NCBI GenBank assembly: GCA_963675055.2
Contig: CAXXJE010000002.1
Coordinates: 2,542,001-2,606,000, forward strand
DNA from: PGYT01 sp963675055
GTDB taxonomy: Bacteria; Bacteroidota; Ignavibacteria; Ignavibacteriales; Melioribacteraceae
Direction: 5' to 3'
Length of the DNA: 64,000 bases
This document shows positions 7,193 to 17,094 of this stretch, piece by piece (positions within the stretch are counted from its first letter, which is position 1; each line of letters begins with the position of its first letter). Under the pieces are notes generated by a model. The model saw nothing but the letters and a program-made list of their open reading frames with translations, was not told the DNA's origin and did no database searches. Both the position numbers and the translations under genes were made by a program.

Positions 7193-10051
7193 ATGTCTAA
7201 GTTATTTAAATACATAATGATTTTAACTGTATTTCTTCCTCTCATTACGTTTGCACAAACCGGTAAAATAGTCGGTAAAGTTGTTGATTTAGAAACCGGA
7301 GAAGTGTTAATTGGTGCAAACGTTGTGGTTGAAGGAACCCAGCTTGGTGCCGCCACTGACTTAAATGGTGAGTATTTTATACTGAATGTGCCGCCCGGTA
7401 CATATACGGTAACAGCAGGGTTTATTGGTTATAGAAAAGAGAGATTTGAAAATATTAAGGTTTCAGTTAACCTGACAACAGAAGTGAATTTCCATTTGCC
7501 TTCGGAGTCATTTCAAACTGATCTTATAACCGTTGTTGCGCCCAAACCACTTATCAATAAAAATATTACCAATTCAACCAGCATTGTTAGATCGGAGGAT
7601 ATTGAAAATCTTCCTATTAGGGGTGTAAATGCTGTTGTTGGTACTCAGGGAGGTATTGTTTCTCAGGGTGGTAATATATATGTGAGAGGCTCTCGATCTG
7701 ATCAGGTTGCCTTTTATGTGGATGGTGTTTTGGTCACAAATCCGGTTTTCGGCGGATCAATGACATCGATGATTCAGAATGCAATTGAAGAAATACAGGT
7801 TCAGACAGGTGGTTATTCTGCTGAATTTGGAGGAGCTAATGGAGGTATTATATCTACACAATCTAAAACAGGCTCTTCTCAATTTCAGTTTACCGGTGAA
7901 GTAATTACCGATAACTTTAAGCCTGTTGGCGAAGAGTTCTTAGGCGGATACACATACGGTTTCAGTGAGTATGTATTTACTGCCGGAGGTCCTATAGCTC
8001 AGAATCTGAAATTTTTCCTGGCGGGTAATAATGTTTTTACAAGGTCCCGTGCGGAGTTTACCCGCGGTTATCATTTTAATGAGATATTCAATCCAAGTTT
8101 ATCCGACCCTGATACCTTTAGCATTAATTATGACAAAGGTTATACTCCAAAGGATGCTAATAATCAGTATCAACTTCAGGGAAATTTAACTTGGTCGGTA
8201 AATCCCCTAACATTTAAATTGTCTGTGAACTACAGGACGAGTGAAAATCGTTCCGGAGCAGGGTGGGGTGATGTTAACAGATTAAGAAGCATCGGAGTTA
8301 CTGAAGATTATTCTTTAACCTCCAGTTTTAAGATTACCCATGTCATCAATCCGAAGTCATTTTACGATGTGATTATAAATTACTTTGATGACTTCTCCGT
8401 AACTATGGATCCTGTATTTAAACACGACATTCTGCTTTACGGTGATTCACTCGCGAATTCAGCAAAAGGGCGTTTGATGAGAGGAGATGGACAATATACA
8501 TCGACTCTTAGTGCGTATGGTTTAACATGGGTGCGCAATGACAGACCCTGGAATAATTACACCAAACAAAAAGTTCAATCTTATGGTGGTAAAACCAATT
8601 TCCTTTATCAGCTTGGCAAAAACCATGAGTTCAAAGCAGGTTTTGATTTTACATATTACACTGTCAGAAGATATAGTATAGCGCCTGTTGGAATCGCCCA
8701 AAATCTAAAAGCAATAATGGACGGTGATGTTCGGGGTATATATGACAGGCTCGATAATTACGGTTATGATGTTTACGGAAATTACCTGGATTCCGGATCT
8801 GAAGGCCCCAAACACCCCCTGTTTGGTGGAGTTTATATCCAGGATAAAATGGAGTTTTCTGATCTCGTACTTAATGTTGGTTTGAGGTTGGATTACTTCG
8901 ATACAGATACACGAACCTTTAAAGATGCCTCAAATGTTCCGTTTGATGAGGATGGTATTGTAGATCCTGATCAAATGGTTGAAGTTGATCCGATTACACA
9001 GGTCAGCCCCCGAATCGGTTTTAGTTTCCCTGTTACCGATCAGACCGTGTTCCATGCTCAATATGGTAAATTTATTCAGCAGTCGAGATTGCGTGACGTA
9101 TATCTGGGATTCTCCCGTGCTTCTGATGTGATTAAAGGTGGTTATGCTGAATCTGCACCTGTTGGCTATGGAATTAGACCGGAAAGAACAACATCATATG
9201 AAATCGGTTTTAAACAACAGCTCGGTGAAAACTTTGCTTTCGATATTACCGGTTTCTACAAGAATATAAAAGACCAGGTTCAGTTGAGACCTATATTTGC
9301 TAGTGCTGACGCTTCACATACTCGTTATTATGCATTTGTGAACGGTGACTTTTCCACGGCAAAGGGTATTGAATTTAAATTGGACTTGAGAAGAACGCAA
9401 AGGTTGAGTGCAACTTTTGATTACACATATTCAGATGCAAAAGGAACCGGTTCGACACCGAATACCGCGTTCCGTACGGTTTGGCAGTCCCCCACAAGTG
9501 AACCGTATTTTCCCCAGATCATTTCACCTTTAACGTTTAATCAAACGCACAGAGGTGCAATGAATTTGGATTACAGATTTGCTAATGATGACGGACCTGA
9601 ATTGTTCGGAAGTAAATTCCTGTCGCAAACCGGCGCTAACTTGTTATTTACATTTACAAGTGGCTTTAACTATACCAGATGGGATGGATTTGCAAATTCC
9701 AGAATTCCGAATGAAACACTGAATGCATCTACCACTCCCTGGACTTTCCAGCTTGACGCCAGAATTGATAAATCGTTTTCACTAGGACCATTAGACTTAA
9801 ATATTTATTTGTGGGTTACAAACGTATTTAATACCCAGAATATTATTGGTGTATTCAATACGAGTGGAGACGCATATGATGATGGATGGCTCGCCAGCGA
9901 TGAAGGTAAGGCTGCCATAGAAGGATATAGAACTACATATGGTCAGGAAGCTGCAGACCTATATAAAGAACTATATCTGGCAAGCATTTATAGTTCTGGT
10001 AATTTTGGTCCTCCAAGACAAATTAGATTAGGTATTAAGCTCGAATACTAA
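7193..10051 (+). CDS. TonB-dependent outer-membrane receptor (SusC-like)
   Basis: A 952-residue outer-membrane receptor. A signal peptide ends near residue 22 (ITFAQ). Next is a carboxypeptidase-D-like regulatory domain (about 24-105: GKIVGKVVDLETGEVLIGA, PPGTYTVTAGFIGY). The plug domain (about 115-235) has NIYVRGSRSDQVAFYVDGV and GAnGGIIS-type turns. A 22-strand beta-barrel follows, ending RQIRLGIKLEY with the terminal aromatic residue usual for barrel proteins. Such receptors import ligands using TonB-ExbBD energy; the ligand cannot be read from sequence. No SusD partner is next to it. The lipoprotein upstream and the surface protein downstream (37 bases) are its operon partners. Confidence 0.9.
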   Translation: MSKLFKYIMILTVFLPLITFAQTGKIVGKVVDLETGEVLIGANVVVEGTQLGAATDLNGEYFILNVPPGTYTVTAGFIGYRKERFENIKVSVNLTTEVNFHLPSESFQTDLITVVAPKPLINKNITNSTSIVRSEDIENLPIRGVNAVVGTQGGIVSQGGNIYVRGSRSDQVAFYVDGVLVTNPVFGGSMTSMIQNAIEEIQVQTGGYSAEFGGANGGIISTQSKTGSSQFQFTGEVITDNFKPVGEEFLGGYTYGFSEYVFTAGGPIAQNLKFFLAGNNVFTRSRAEFTRGYHFNEIFNPSLSDPDTFSINYDKGYTPKDANNQYQLQGNLTWSVNPLTFKLSVNYRTSENRSGAGWGDVNRLRSIGVTEDYSLTSSFKITHVINPKSFYDVIINYFDDFSVTMDPVFKHDILLYGDSLANSAKGRLMRGDGQYTSTLSAYGLTWVRNDRPWNNYTKQKVQSYGGKTNFLYQLGKNHEFKAGFDFTYYTVRRYSIAPVGIAQNLKAIMDGDVRGIYDRLDNYGYDVYGNYLDSGSEGPKHPLFGGVYIQDKMEFSDLVLNVGLRLDYFDTDTRTFKDASNVPFDEDGIVDPDQMVEVDPITQVSPRIGFSFPVTDQTVFHAQYGKFIQQSRLRDVYLGFSRASDVIKGGYAESAPVGYGIRPERTTSYEIGFKQQLGENFAFDITGFYKNIKDQVQLRPIFASADASHTRYYAFVNGDFSTAKGIEFKLDLRRTQRLSATFDYTYSDAKGTGSTPNTAFRTVWQSPTSEPYFPQIISPLTFNQTHRGAMNLDYRFANDDGPELFGSKFLSQTGANLLFTFTSGFNYTRWDGFANSRIPNETLNASTTPWTFQLDARIDKSFSLGPLDLNIYLWVTNVFNTQNIIGVFNTSGDAYDDGWLASDEGKAAIEGYRTTYGQEAADLYKELYLASIYSSGNFGPPRQIRLGIKLEY

Positions 10052-10088
10052 CATTTACCTAATTTCATTTAATAGAATCGGAGAAAAA

Positions 10089-13000
10089 ATGAAGTACAAT
10101 AAAATATTTTTTATGGTGATGATCGGCTTTGTGGTGGGAATATTATCATATGGATTCGTTAAAGAAGATACCAAATCAAGTCGACTCGGAAAAGTCAATA
10201 AGAATGACGTGAGTGAATATATTGCCGTTAATGAATGCTTTATGTGGATTGGTAATAACGGTATGGGCTCACATGATCCTATTGACGATGATTCCGGCTT
10301 CTTTTGGCCTGGTGGTGAAAATGCCACTATTTCAGCAATTTTTGCAGACGGACTTATTTGGGGTGCAAAGGTTGGACGTGAAATCCGTGTTAATGGCGCT
10401 ACTTACCGATACGGTCTTCAGGCCGGGAAGATTCTCGATGACGGAACTCCTGATGATCCTGAAGATTCAAAATATCGAATATATAAAATCAGGAAGGGTT
10501 GGGAAGGTTTACCAGCTGGTCCTACAAGAGATTCCTATGAAACTGATTACAACGAGTGGCCCGTTGATGACGGTGCCCCTTGGGTAGACATTGACGGCGA
10601 TGGTGTTTTCACAAACGGTGTCGATGAACCGGATTTCGTAGGTGATGAAGTTCTTTGGTGTGTTTCAAATGATATGGATCCTTCCAGATCGACTTATACA
10701 TATGGTACACTTCCCATGGGACTTGAAGTGCAGCAATTAGTTTTTGCATTCCAGAGAACCGGTGATCTTGGTGATATGGTTTTCAAGAAATATAAAGTAA
10801 TAAATAAAGGTGAATTGACGCTTAGGGACATGGTATTCGGTTATTGGTCGGATACTGACCTCGGTTATGCTGGTGATGACTATACTGGCTGTGATATCGA
10901 TCTCACATTAGGTTATACCTATAATGGCGATAACAATGATGATGATTACTATGGAGCCGCTCCACCGGCAATAGGTTACGACTTTTTCCAGGGACCTATT
11001 ATTCCTTATGATCCCGATAATGAACTGATTCAGGAATACAATCTTCCTGATAGCGCTAAATTCCTGGATGGATGGCGTCATGGTTTTACAAATCTGCCGA
11101 TGACCGCATTTACATTCTATATTAATAGTAACTCAACTTACAGAGATCCCGAATTGGGTACATCTGCCGGATCAGAACAGTTTTATAATTATTTAACTGG
11201 TTTTATCTGGGATGGAACTCCTTTTGTTGATCCAAATACCGGTAATGAAGTTAAATTTACTCTGTCCGGTGATCCTGTTGCCGGTACCGGATGGTATGAG
11301 GGCGATGGATATCCGGGTGGAAATCCTCCTGATGACAGAAGACATTTAATGGCTTCCGGTCCTTTCACAATGGCTCCCGGAGATACCCAGGAAGTTGTAG
11401 TTGGTATTCTTATAGCAAGAGGTGAAGATAATATTAATAGTGTGACAGAACTGAAGAGAAAAGATGCTGCTGCTCAGATTGCATATGATCTCGATTTTCA
11501 GCTTACACCTTCTCCACAGGCCCCTCGGGTAAGTTATTTTAGTGATAACCAGCAGGTTACTCTATACTGGGAAGAAAATTCAGAAAGTTATGATGAGGTC
11601 GATAAATTAATTGCCGGAAGGGACTTCGAAGATGTTACATATAATTTTGAAGGATATCGAATCTGGCAATTCAGCGATAATGCAGGAAGCGATAAAACCT
11701 TAATCGGAGAATTTGATTTAAATAATGATGTTACCGAAGTAACCCAAATTACCACCATTAATGGTGTTCAAGTAGAAGTCACTCTGTTTGAATTAAATAA
11801 TGAAGGTGTTTTTAGGAATGTAACCTTTGAGCGTGATTATATTAATGCAAGCCCTTTGGTTAACGGTAATCCATATTATTATGCTGTTACCGCATTTGGT
11901 TATTCCCCAAATAGTGATCCTAAATATCTGGAGAATCCGGCTCAAATAATTGAAGTGTTCCCGGGTAAACCGCCTGTAGATGTCTCATATGATTATAAGG
12001 CAAACGATGACGTGGTTGCCGAGCAATCTGCAGGATATCAAAATGGTAAGGCAACTTTTACGGTTGTTGATCCTTCAGCTCTTACTGGTGACACTTATAA
12101 AGTAGTGGTTAAAGGTGAGTTGGACTCCGGTGACGTCAGATATGACCTCATTAATGTTTCAACAAGTGAAACTCTACTTGAAGATCGCACTGATTTCGTT
12201 GCCGACGATAAAGACGGTGACGGTAATGTTATCAAAACTAATATTGATAATAAACCTGTCATTGATGGTTTCAGACTTTGGGTTCAGGACGTTGGTTTGG
12301 ATAGTCTGAACTTTGCCACCGGCAGTAAATATCGAGTAAGGGACGTCCGTGAAATTGACGGGCCCGGCGGCACTGAATTATCAGAGCCCGTTGAAGTTAC
12401 AGGCGGTGAAATGAATTCAACAGGTGCCTGGACAGTTAAAGCCGGTAATACTCTAAAACGATTTAATTGGCAGAATAGTACTACAAGAGAGGGGATGGGC
12501 TATCATGATTATGAAGTTCGCTTCACAAGTACCGGCTCAGAATATTTCCTAACAGGTTATAACATCGGTTTCGTTCCGCAGGTTAAGGATGACGATAAAG
12601 CCGTTGGTAAAGTTCCTTTTGAAGTATGGGATATCGGGGTTGATCCTGATGATCCTTCCGATGATGAAAGACTTTTTGTTAAAATATGGGATTTCAGTCG
12701 TAGTGATTCCACTATTGGTGACGGAAATCTTGCCTGGAGTCAAAAGGATAATGGTGACTGGGAAGAAATATATGCTTTCAGGTCTGATGAATTATCTTAT
12801 AATAGCGACGGATCAATCCCTGCCGAATCTTCAGGTGGTGAGGATTATACAGATCATAAAATCGGTGCTATCGTTTTCAATGGTGAAGTTCCTGCTGAAG
12901 GTACAGTTATCAGATTCAGAAGCTGGAAGCCGCTTATTGCAGGTAATGAGTTCACGGTTAATTTACCTAAACCTAATACAAATGATTTAACAAATGCTAA

Positions 13001-13322
13001 GGACAGATTAAGTAAAATCGGTGTATTTCCGAATCCGTACTTTGCAACCCAAAATCTCGAATTGAGTAAATACAATAAATTTATTCGTTTTTATGGTTTA
13101 CCGAATAAAGCCGTTATAAGAATCTTTTCTCTTTCCGGTGTTTTTATTCAAAGAATAGATAAGAATGATAAATCTCAGTTTGCTGATTGGAACCTCCAGA
13201 ATCAGGATGGACTTCCGGTTGCAAGCGGTATGTATATTGCGTATGTAGATATGCCTGGCATAGGCACTAAAATACTTAAAATAGCTGTAATTATGGAAGC
13301 CCAGTATATCGACAGAATTTAA
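10089..13322 (+). CDS. Large surface protein with divergent T9SS-like tail
   Basis: A 1077-residue protein of unrecognised function. The N-terminus is hydrophobic (MKYNKIFFMVMIGFVVG), a signal peptide or anchor. The body is very rich in Asp, Gly and Tyr, with calcium-loop-like strings such as DIDGDGVF (about residue 163) and DDKDGDGN (about 705). Fn3-like strands follow (VTLYWEEN at about 490, YRIWQFSDN at about 520). The last ~90 residues resemble a sorting domain: GVFPNPY, then VIRIFSLSGVFI, then LPVASGMYIAYVDMPG and a final hydrophobic strand. It is less canonical than the tail of the 3980 gene. The layout, between a TonB receptor and a PorV-like protein, suggests an exported partner of the receptor. 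Confidence 0.7.
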   Translation: MKYNKIFFMVMIGFVVGILSYGFVKEDTKSSRLGKVNKNDVSEYIAVNECFMWIGNNGMGSHDPIDDDSGFFWPGGENATISAIFADGLIWGAKVGREIRVNGATYRYGLQAGKILDDGTPDDPEDSKYRIYKIRKGWEGLPAGPTRDSYETDYNEWPVDDGAPWVDIDGDGVFTNGVDEPDFVGDEVLWCVSNDMDPSRSTYTYGTLPMGLEVQQLVFAFQRTGDLGDMVFKKYKVINKGELTLRDMVFGYWSDTDLGYAGDDYTGCDIDLTLGYTYNGDNNDDDYYGAAPPAIGYDFFQGPIIPYDPDNELIQEYNLPDSAKFLDGWRHGFTNLPMTAFTFYINSNSTYRDPELGTSAGSEQFYNYLTGFIWDGTPFVDPNTGNEVKFTLSGDPVAGTGWYEGDGYPGGNPPDDRRHLMASGPFTMAPGDTQEVVVGILIARGEDNINSVTELKRKDAAAQIAYDLDFQLTPSPQAPRVSYFSDNQQVTLYWEENSESYDEVDKLIAGRDFEDVTYNFEGYRIWQFSDNAGSDKTLIGEFDLNNDVTEVTQITTINGVQVEVTLFELNNEGVFRNVTFERDYINASPLVNGNPYYYAVTAFGYSPNSDPKYLENPAQIIEVFPGKPPVDVSYDYKANDDVVAEQSAGYQNGKATFTVVDPSALTGDTYKVVVKGELDSGDVRYDLINVSTSETLLEDRTDFVADDKDGDGNVIKTNIDNKPVIDGFRLWVQDVGLDSLNFATGSKYRVRDVREIDGPGGTELSEPVEVTGGEMNSTGAWTVKAGNTLKRFNWQNSTTREGMGYHDYEVRFTSTGSEYFLTGYNIGFVPQVKDDDKAVGKVPFEVWDIGVDPDDPSDDERLFVKIWDFSRSDSTIGDGNLAWSQKDNGDWEEIYAFRSDELSYNSDGSIPAESSGGEDYTDHKIGAIVFNGEVPAEGTVIRFRSWKPLIAGNEFTVNLPKPNTNDLTNAKDRLSKIGVFPNPYFATQNLELSKYNKFIRFYGLPNKAVIRIFSLSGVFIQRIDKNDKSQFADWNLQNQDGLPVASGMYIAYVDMPGIGTKILKIAVIMEAQYIDRI

Positions 13323-13379
13323 CGCAATGAGAATTACACTTGAAAATTTGCGTTTCGCAAAACTAGAGGAGATTAACAA

Positions 13380-14417
13380 ATGTTAATAAAGAAATCAAAA
13401 GTTATTCTAATAATCTTACTGCTATCCTTAGCAACTGCCGAAATTTTTGCCGGTGGAGGAAGACGTAATGGTACAGGGGGTGCTCAGGAACTCCTCATAC
13501 CTGTTACAGCTAAGGGTTTATCTATGAGTGGCGCATTCACATCGGGAATCACCGGTATTGATGCAATATTCTATAATCCGGCGGGTTTAAGTGTATCAAA
13601 TAATAGTGCTGAAACTATGTTCTCCTATATGAACTATATTGCGGATATTAACTTTTCTTTTGCCGCTGTTGCAGTTCATTTTGATGATTTCGGATCATTG
13701 GGATTTAGTGTGAGAACGCTTGACTTCGGAGAAATTCCGGTTACGACTGTTGAAAATCCTGAAGGTACTGGTGCAACATTTTCTCCATCATATGTAACGT
13801 TTGGGATTAGTTATTCTAATGCACTTACCGACAGAATTCGTGTTGGACTTAATGTAAACGTAATTTCAGAGAAGATAATGCGTACTAGTGCTACTGGTGT
13901 TGCTTTTGACGCCGGTATCCAGTATAACAATCTCGGTGGTATCCAAGGTCTTAACATGGGTGTTGCGTTAAAGAACCTGGGACCGTCTATGTCGTTTGAT
14001 GGCTCCGACCTTGATCACAGAGTAAATGATCCGGATAGTAAAAGAACCTTAACATTTTACAGAATAAACTCTGCTGAGTTTGAACTCCCTTCACAATTGG
14101 AACTCGGTCTCGCTTATGAAAAGCGATTTGGTGCCGATTACAAGGGTGTCATAAGTACCTCATTCCAGAATAATAACTTCTCGAATGACGAGTACAGGAT
14201 GGCTGGTGAATTCAGCTATAATGAAATACTATTCATTAGAGGCGGTTATTCATATATCGCTGAAGCTGTTGATCTTGAAGAAGAATCAGTGTTTGGTCCG
14301 ACATTTGGTATCGGATTAAAGATGCATCAAGGACTTGATATTACCCTGGATTACGGATACAGATGGGCAAGATACTTTGATGCCAATCATATGGTTACAG
14401 TTCAATTAGGATTCTAA
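13380..14417 (+). CDS. PorV/PorQ-family outer-membrane protein
   Basis: A 345-residue barrel protein. A signal peptide (ATAEIFAGG) precedes the family's opening pattern GAQELLIPVTAKGLSMSG, then GITGIDAIFYNPAGL and alternating beta strands to a C-terminal aromatic (MVTVQLGF). In Bacteroidota, PorV (LptO) shuttles sorting-domain cargo from the T9SS translocon to the attachment complex, and PorQ acts similarly. Members of this family also occur outside T9SS loci in Ignavibacteria-type genomes. It lies 57 bases after the large surface protein and closes the cluster. Which of the two sorting-domain proteins it serves, if either, is inference. Confidence 0.8.
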   Translation: MLIKKSKVILIILLLSLATAEIFAGGGRRNGTGGAQELLIPVTAKGLSMSGAFTSGITGIDAIFYNPAGLSVSNNSAETMFSYMNYIADINFSFAAVAVHFDDFGSLGFSVRTLDFGEIPVTTVENPEGTGATFSPSYVTFGISYSNALTDRIRVGLNVNVISEKIMRTSATGVAFDAGIQYNNLGGIQGLNMGVALKNLGPSMSFDGSDLDHRVNDPDSKRTLTFYRINSAEFELPSQLELGLAYEKRFGADYKGVISTSFQNNNFSNDEYRMAGEFSYNEILFIRGGYSYIAEAVDLEEESVFGPTFGIGLKMHQGLDITLDYGYRWARYFDANHMVTVQLGF

Positions 14418-14435
14418 TAAATCCGAACTTTGTTT

Positions 14436-14577
14436 AGCAAAGAGGCTGGCTGTTTGATCTGTTCTCTGCTTTAGCAACTTGTCCCTCTGTTTTGGGTGCA
14501 GTAACAAAGAGTTTTGTATGTTACCCGGAAATGGGCGAGTTAGTGAGAATTGAAAAAGCGCCAGCCTTTTGCTTTTA
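14436..14577 (+). other. Structured element with long-range arms (3' UTR, terminator or small RNA)
   Basis: In the 198-base gap after the PorV-like gene, AGCAAAG-A-GGCTGGC (14436-14450) pairs with GCCAGCCTTTTGCT (14560-14573), leaving one bulge, and is followed by TTTTAATAA. The ~110-base interior has its own helices: GTAACA/TGTTAC (14501-14506 with 14519-14524) and CCC/GGG (14524-14526 with 14533-14535). The outer arms look like a terminator stem whose loop has been greatly enlarged. No known riboswitch core was recognised. Confidence 0.45.
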
Positions 14578-14615
14578 ATAAACTGAAAACTTAACAGTCC
14601 AAAATCGAACTAGCT

Positions 14616-15983
14616 ATGTCAAAAATTTTTTTAATGCTCCTGTTTATTCCCGCGCTGATATTTGCTCAGCAGAAATTTAATGTTGATTTTAATTATGCCC
14701 ATTTCTATTCCGGAGAGGAATATAGTACGGTTGAATTCTACTATTCTTTTTCGAAAAACAGTATGAATCCAATTAAATCGGGTGACGAGCAGAAAGTATA
14801 TGGCCGTTTGGAGATAATTATACTTGATAGCACGGAAACAGAAGAACTTGTTAACAAGGACTGGACTTTTGAGTCCGCTCTCGATCCAACCGAATCTGCG
14901 TCTGAACAAAAACTTACCGGACTAATTCGATACTATCTTTCCCCAGGTAAGTATTATTGTACGCTTAAGGGTTTTGATGCGGTTGACTCATTAAGTTTTG
15001 ACAGCGTTGCTTTCGATTTAAACATTCCTGAATTTGTGAATAATAGTATTTTAGTAAGTGATATTCAGTTGGCAAATTCAATCGTTCAAAATTCCGGTAA
15101 TGTTAATTCCCCCTTTTATAAAAACACGCTTGAGGTGATTCCAAATCCAAGTTCTTTATACGGACATGGATTGCCAGTGTTTTTCTTCTATTATGAAATT
15201 TATAACGCAGACGTGAACAAGAAAACAGATTATCTTACCGTGAATTATGAACTTTTTAATTCCGAAGGGAAATCTGTTTATTCTAAAAGGAAGTTTATAT
15301 CACGAGCAAATAATTCTCTTGTTGATATAGGTGCTATAAAAATTAATCAAATGATAACCGGACAGTATAATTTTGTTGTATCTGTTGAGGATACGGTTAG
15401 CCGTGCACAAGCATCAACGAGTAATAAAATATTTATTTATAATCCGGATCTCCTTGATACCAACAATACAATTATCGGTGAAACTGATTTTCTCGCATCC
15501 AAGTATCTAACAATGAGCCTTGAAGAACTGGACAGAGAGTTCGATATGTCCAGGTATCTGACAACAGCATCTGATAAGGAAACATGGAAGAAACTTGTAT
15601 CGGCTGAAGCAAAAAGAAAATACCTTTTTGATTTCTGGAATTCCAGGGATAAAGATCCCTCAACTTCTATTAATGAAACACAGATTGAGTATTTAAGTCG
15701 GGTTGACTTCAGTAATAGGAATTATTCGGACCTGAGTCATAAAGAAGGATGGAAATCTGACAGAGGAAGAGTTTACATACTTTTTGGTGCACCAAGTGAG
15801 GTGGAGCGTTTTCCGTATGATGTTGAAAGAATTCCTTACGAAATATGGCATTATGAGAACATAGAAGGTGGAGTTGTATTCGTATTTGCGGATTACACCG
15901 GTTACTCAAGCTATAAACTACTTCATTCTACTAAACGTGGCGAACTTCAGGATTCGAATTGGGAGAGTAAAGTGTCAAAGTAG
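14616..15983 (+). CDS. GWxTD-domain secreted protein (paralogue 1)
   Basis: A 455-residue exported protein. A signal peptide ends about residue 17 (LIFAQQ). It has beta-rich modules with the conserved FYKNTLEVIPNP (about 167-178), and a C-terminal GWxTD domain: EGWKSDRGRVYILFGAPSEVE, then PYEIWHYENIEGGVVFVFADYTGY and STKRGELQDSNWESK at the end. The family is named for this motif, is widespread in FCB and Acidobacteria-type genomes, and has no established biochemical role. A paralogue of almost the same length (461 residues) lies at 20816-22201, and two minus-strand genes and a glycosyltransferase lie between them. Confidence 0.85.
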   Translation: MSKIFLMLLFIPALIFAQQKFNVDFNYAHFYSGEEYSTVEFYYSFSKNSMNPIKSGDEQKVYGRLEIIILDSTETEELVNKDWTFESALDPTESASEQKLTGLIRYYLSPGKYYCTLKGFDAVDSLSFDSVAFDLNIPEFVNNSILVSDIQLANSIVQNSGNVNSPFYKNTLEVIPNPSSLYGHGLPVFFFYYEIYNADVNKKTDYLTVNYELFNSEGKSVYSKRKFISRANNSLVDIGAIKINQMITGQYNFVVSVEDTVSRAQASTSNKIFIYNPDLLDTNNTIIGETDFLASKYLTMSLEELDREFDMSRYLTTASDKETWKKLVSAEAKRKYLFDFWNSRDKDPSTSINETQIEYLSRVDFSNRNYSDLSHKEGWKSDRGRVYILFGAPSEVERFPYDVERIPYEIWHYENIEGGVVFVFADYTGYSSYKLLHSTKRGELQDSNWESKVSK

Positions 15984-16020
15984 TTGTTGTGAATCAATCC
16001 TGGATTCTTATCACGCTATA

Positions 16021-17007
16021 TCAATAGAATTCGTACTCATACCTTACGATTAACGCTTTATCGTTCTCGCCGTCGTATCTAATCTTACTGGTTGTCAGGT
16101 TAGATCCCGACTCATACTCATATTCAAACTTCGATTGCAGAAATCCCTGACTATTGAATTCTTCCTCAAGTACAAGATTATTGTTATCATCATAGGTGAA
16201 TTTAAAACTTGATAAAATATCATTGTTTATGGCAATAATATTATCGTCACTATCGTACCGAATTTCAGTATTTCTTATTTTACCCGTATTCTCAATTGTA
16301 ATTTCTTTAGTTCGCCTCCCAAGAGAATCGTACTCAGGGTGAATTATGGAGATAACCTCATTATTAGCATTGAAATAATATAGTGAGTCGAGTTCGTCGT
16401 TGTTGTAAATGTATTTCTCGGATGTCTTTAGTCTTCCTTTCGTATCGAAATGTTTTACTTCAATTAGGTTTTGGGACTGGTCATAGAAGTATCTGTTTGT
16501 TTTATAATCTTGTGATTTTTCAGTCCATTCCTCTGTTTCATTGAGCGTACCGTCACTGTTGTAATCCAAATTCTGCATGTACAATCTTTTTCTAAAGCCG
16601 TCGAAAGTTTCACTTCTTATTAATTTGTTGTAATAATCATAATCATATAGCCATTGAAGATCGACATCTCCACTTGAAATATATCTAAACTGTTCTGTAC
16701 GGTTACCTTTTTCATCGAAATTGGTTTTTTCTACTAGAACTTCTTTACCTCCTCCTCTTATGTATTTATCCGAAAACTTGGAATAGATATTTCTTGCTTT
16801 CACTCCGGTAGATTTTATTTTTTCCAGTTCAATTTCCTCATGAGATACTTTCATTTTCTCAAAAGACTTGGAGTTTGGATTGTTTTTAATTGTTTCCTGA
16901 CCAGCATTACATCCGGAAACTATTGCAAGTATTAAAATAAGATATAAAATATGTAGTACCGGTTTACGATACAATAACGGATTGAATAATTCTATACTAG
17001 TATTCAT
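16021..17007 (-). CDS. Lipoprotein with YD/RHS-like repeats
   Basis: A 328-residue lipoprotein. The N-terminal hydrophobic stretch ends in the lipobox IVSGC near residue 33, followed by an Asn/Lys-rich linker. The rest consists of repeats of about 20 residues built on Y-D-x-x-G/N-N-x-x-x-x-E, such as YDSLGRRTKE, YDSDDNIIA and YDDNNNLVLEEE. These resemble YD repeats, which in longer RHS proteins form a beta-stranded shell; here the array is short and not linked to any toxin domain. It lies downstream of the Ycf48-like gene on the same strand (88 bases apart), so the two may share a transcript. The function is unknown. Confidence 0.7.
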   Translation of the reverse strand: MNTSIELFNPLLYRKPVLHILYLILILAIVSGCNAGQETIKNNPNSKSFEKMKVSHEEIELEKIKSTGVKARNIYSKFSDKYIRGGGKEVLVEKTNFDEKGNRTEQFRYISSGDVDLQWLYDYDYYNKLIRSETFDGFRKRLYMQNLDYNSDGTLNETEEWTEKSQDYKTNRYFYDQSQNLIEVKHFDTKGRLKTSEKYIYNNDELDSLYYFNANNEVISIIHPEYDSLGRRTKEITIENTGKIRNTEIRYDSDDNIIAINNDILSSFKFTYDDNNNLVLEEEFNSQGFLQSKFEYEYESGSNLTTSKIRYDGENDKALIVRYEYEFY

Positions 17008-17094
17008 AGTTGATTAACCTTATTACTTGTTAATGGTTTAATGCTTCCAGAAGTTCTTATATGATTGGAAGAAATGCTGATAATTTAAATGCAA

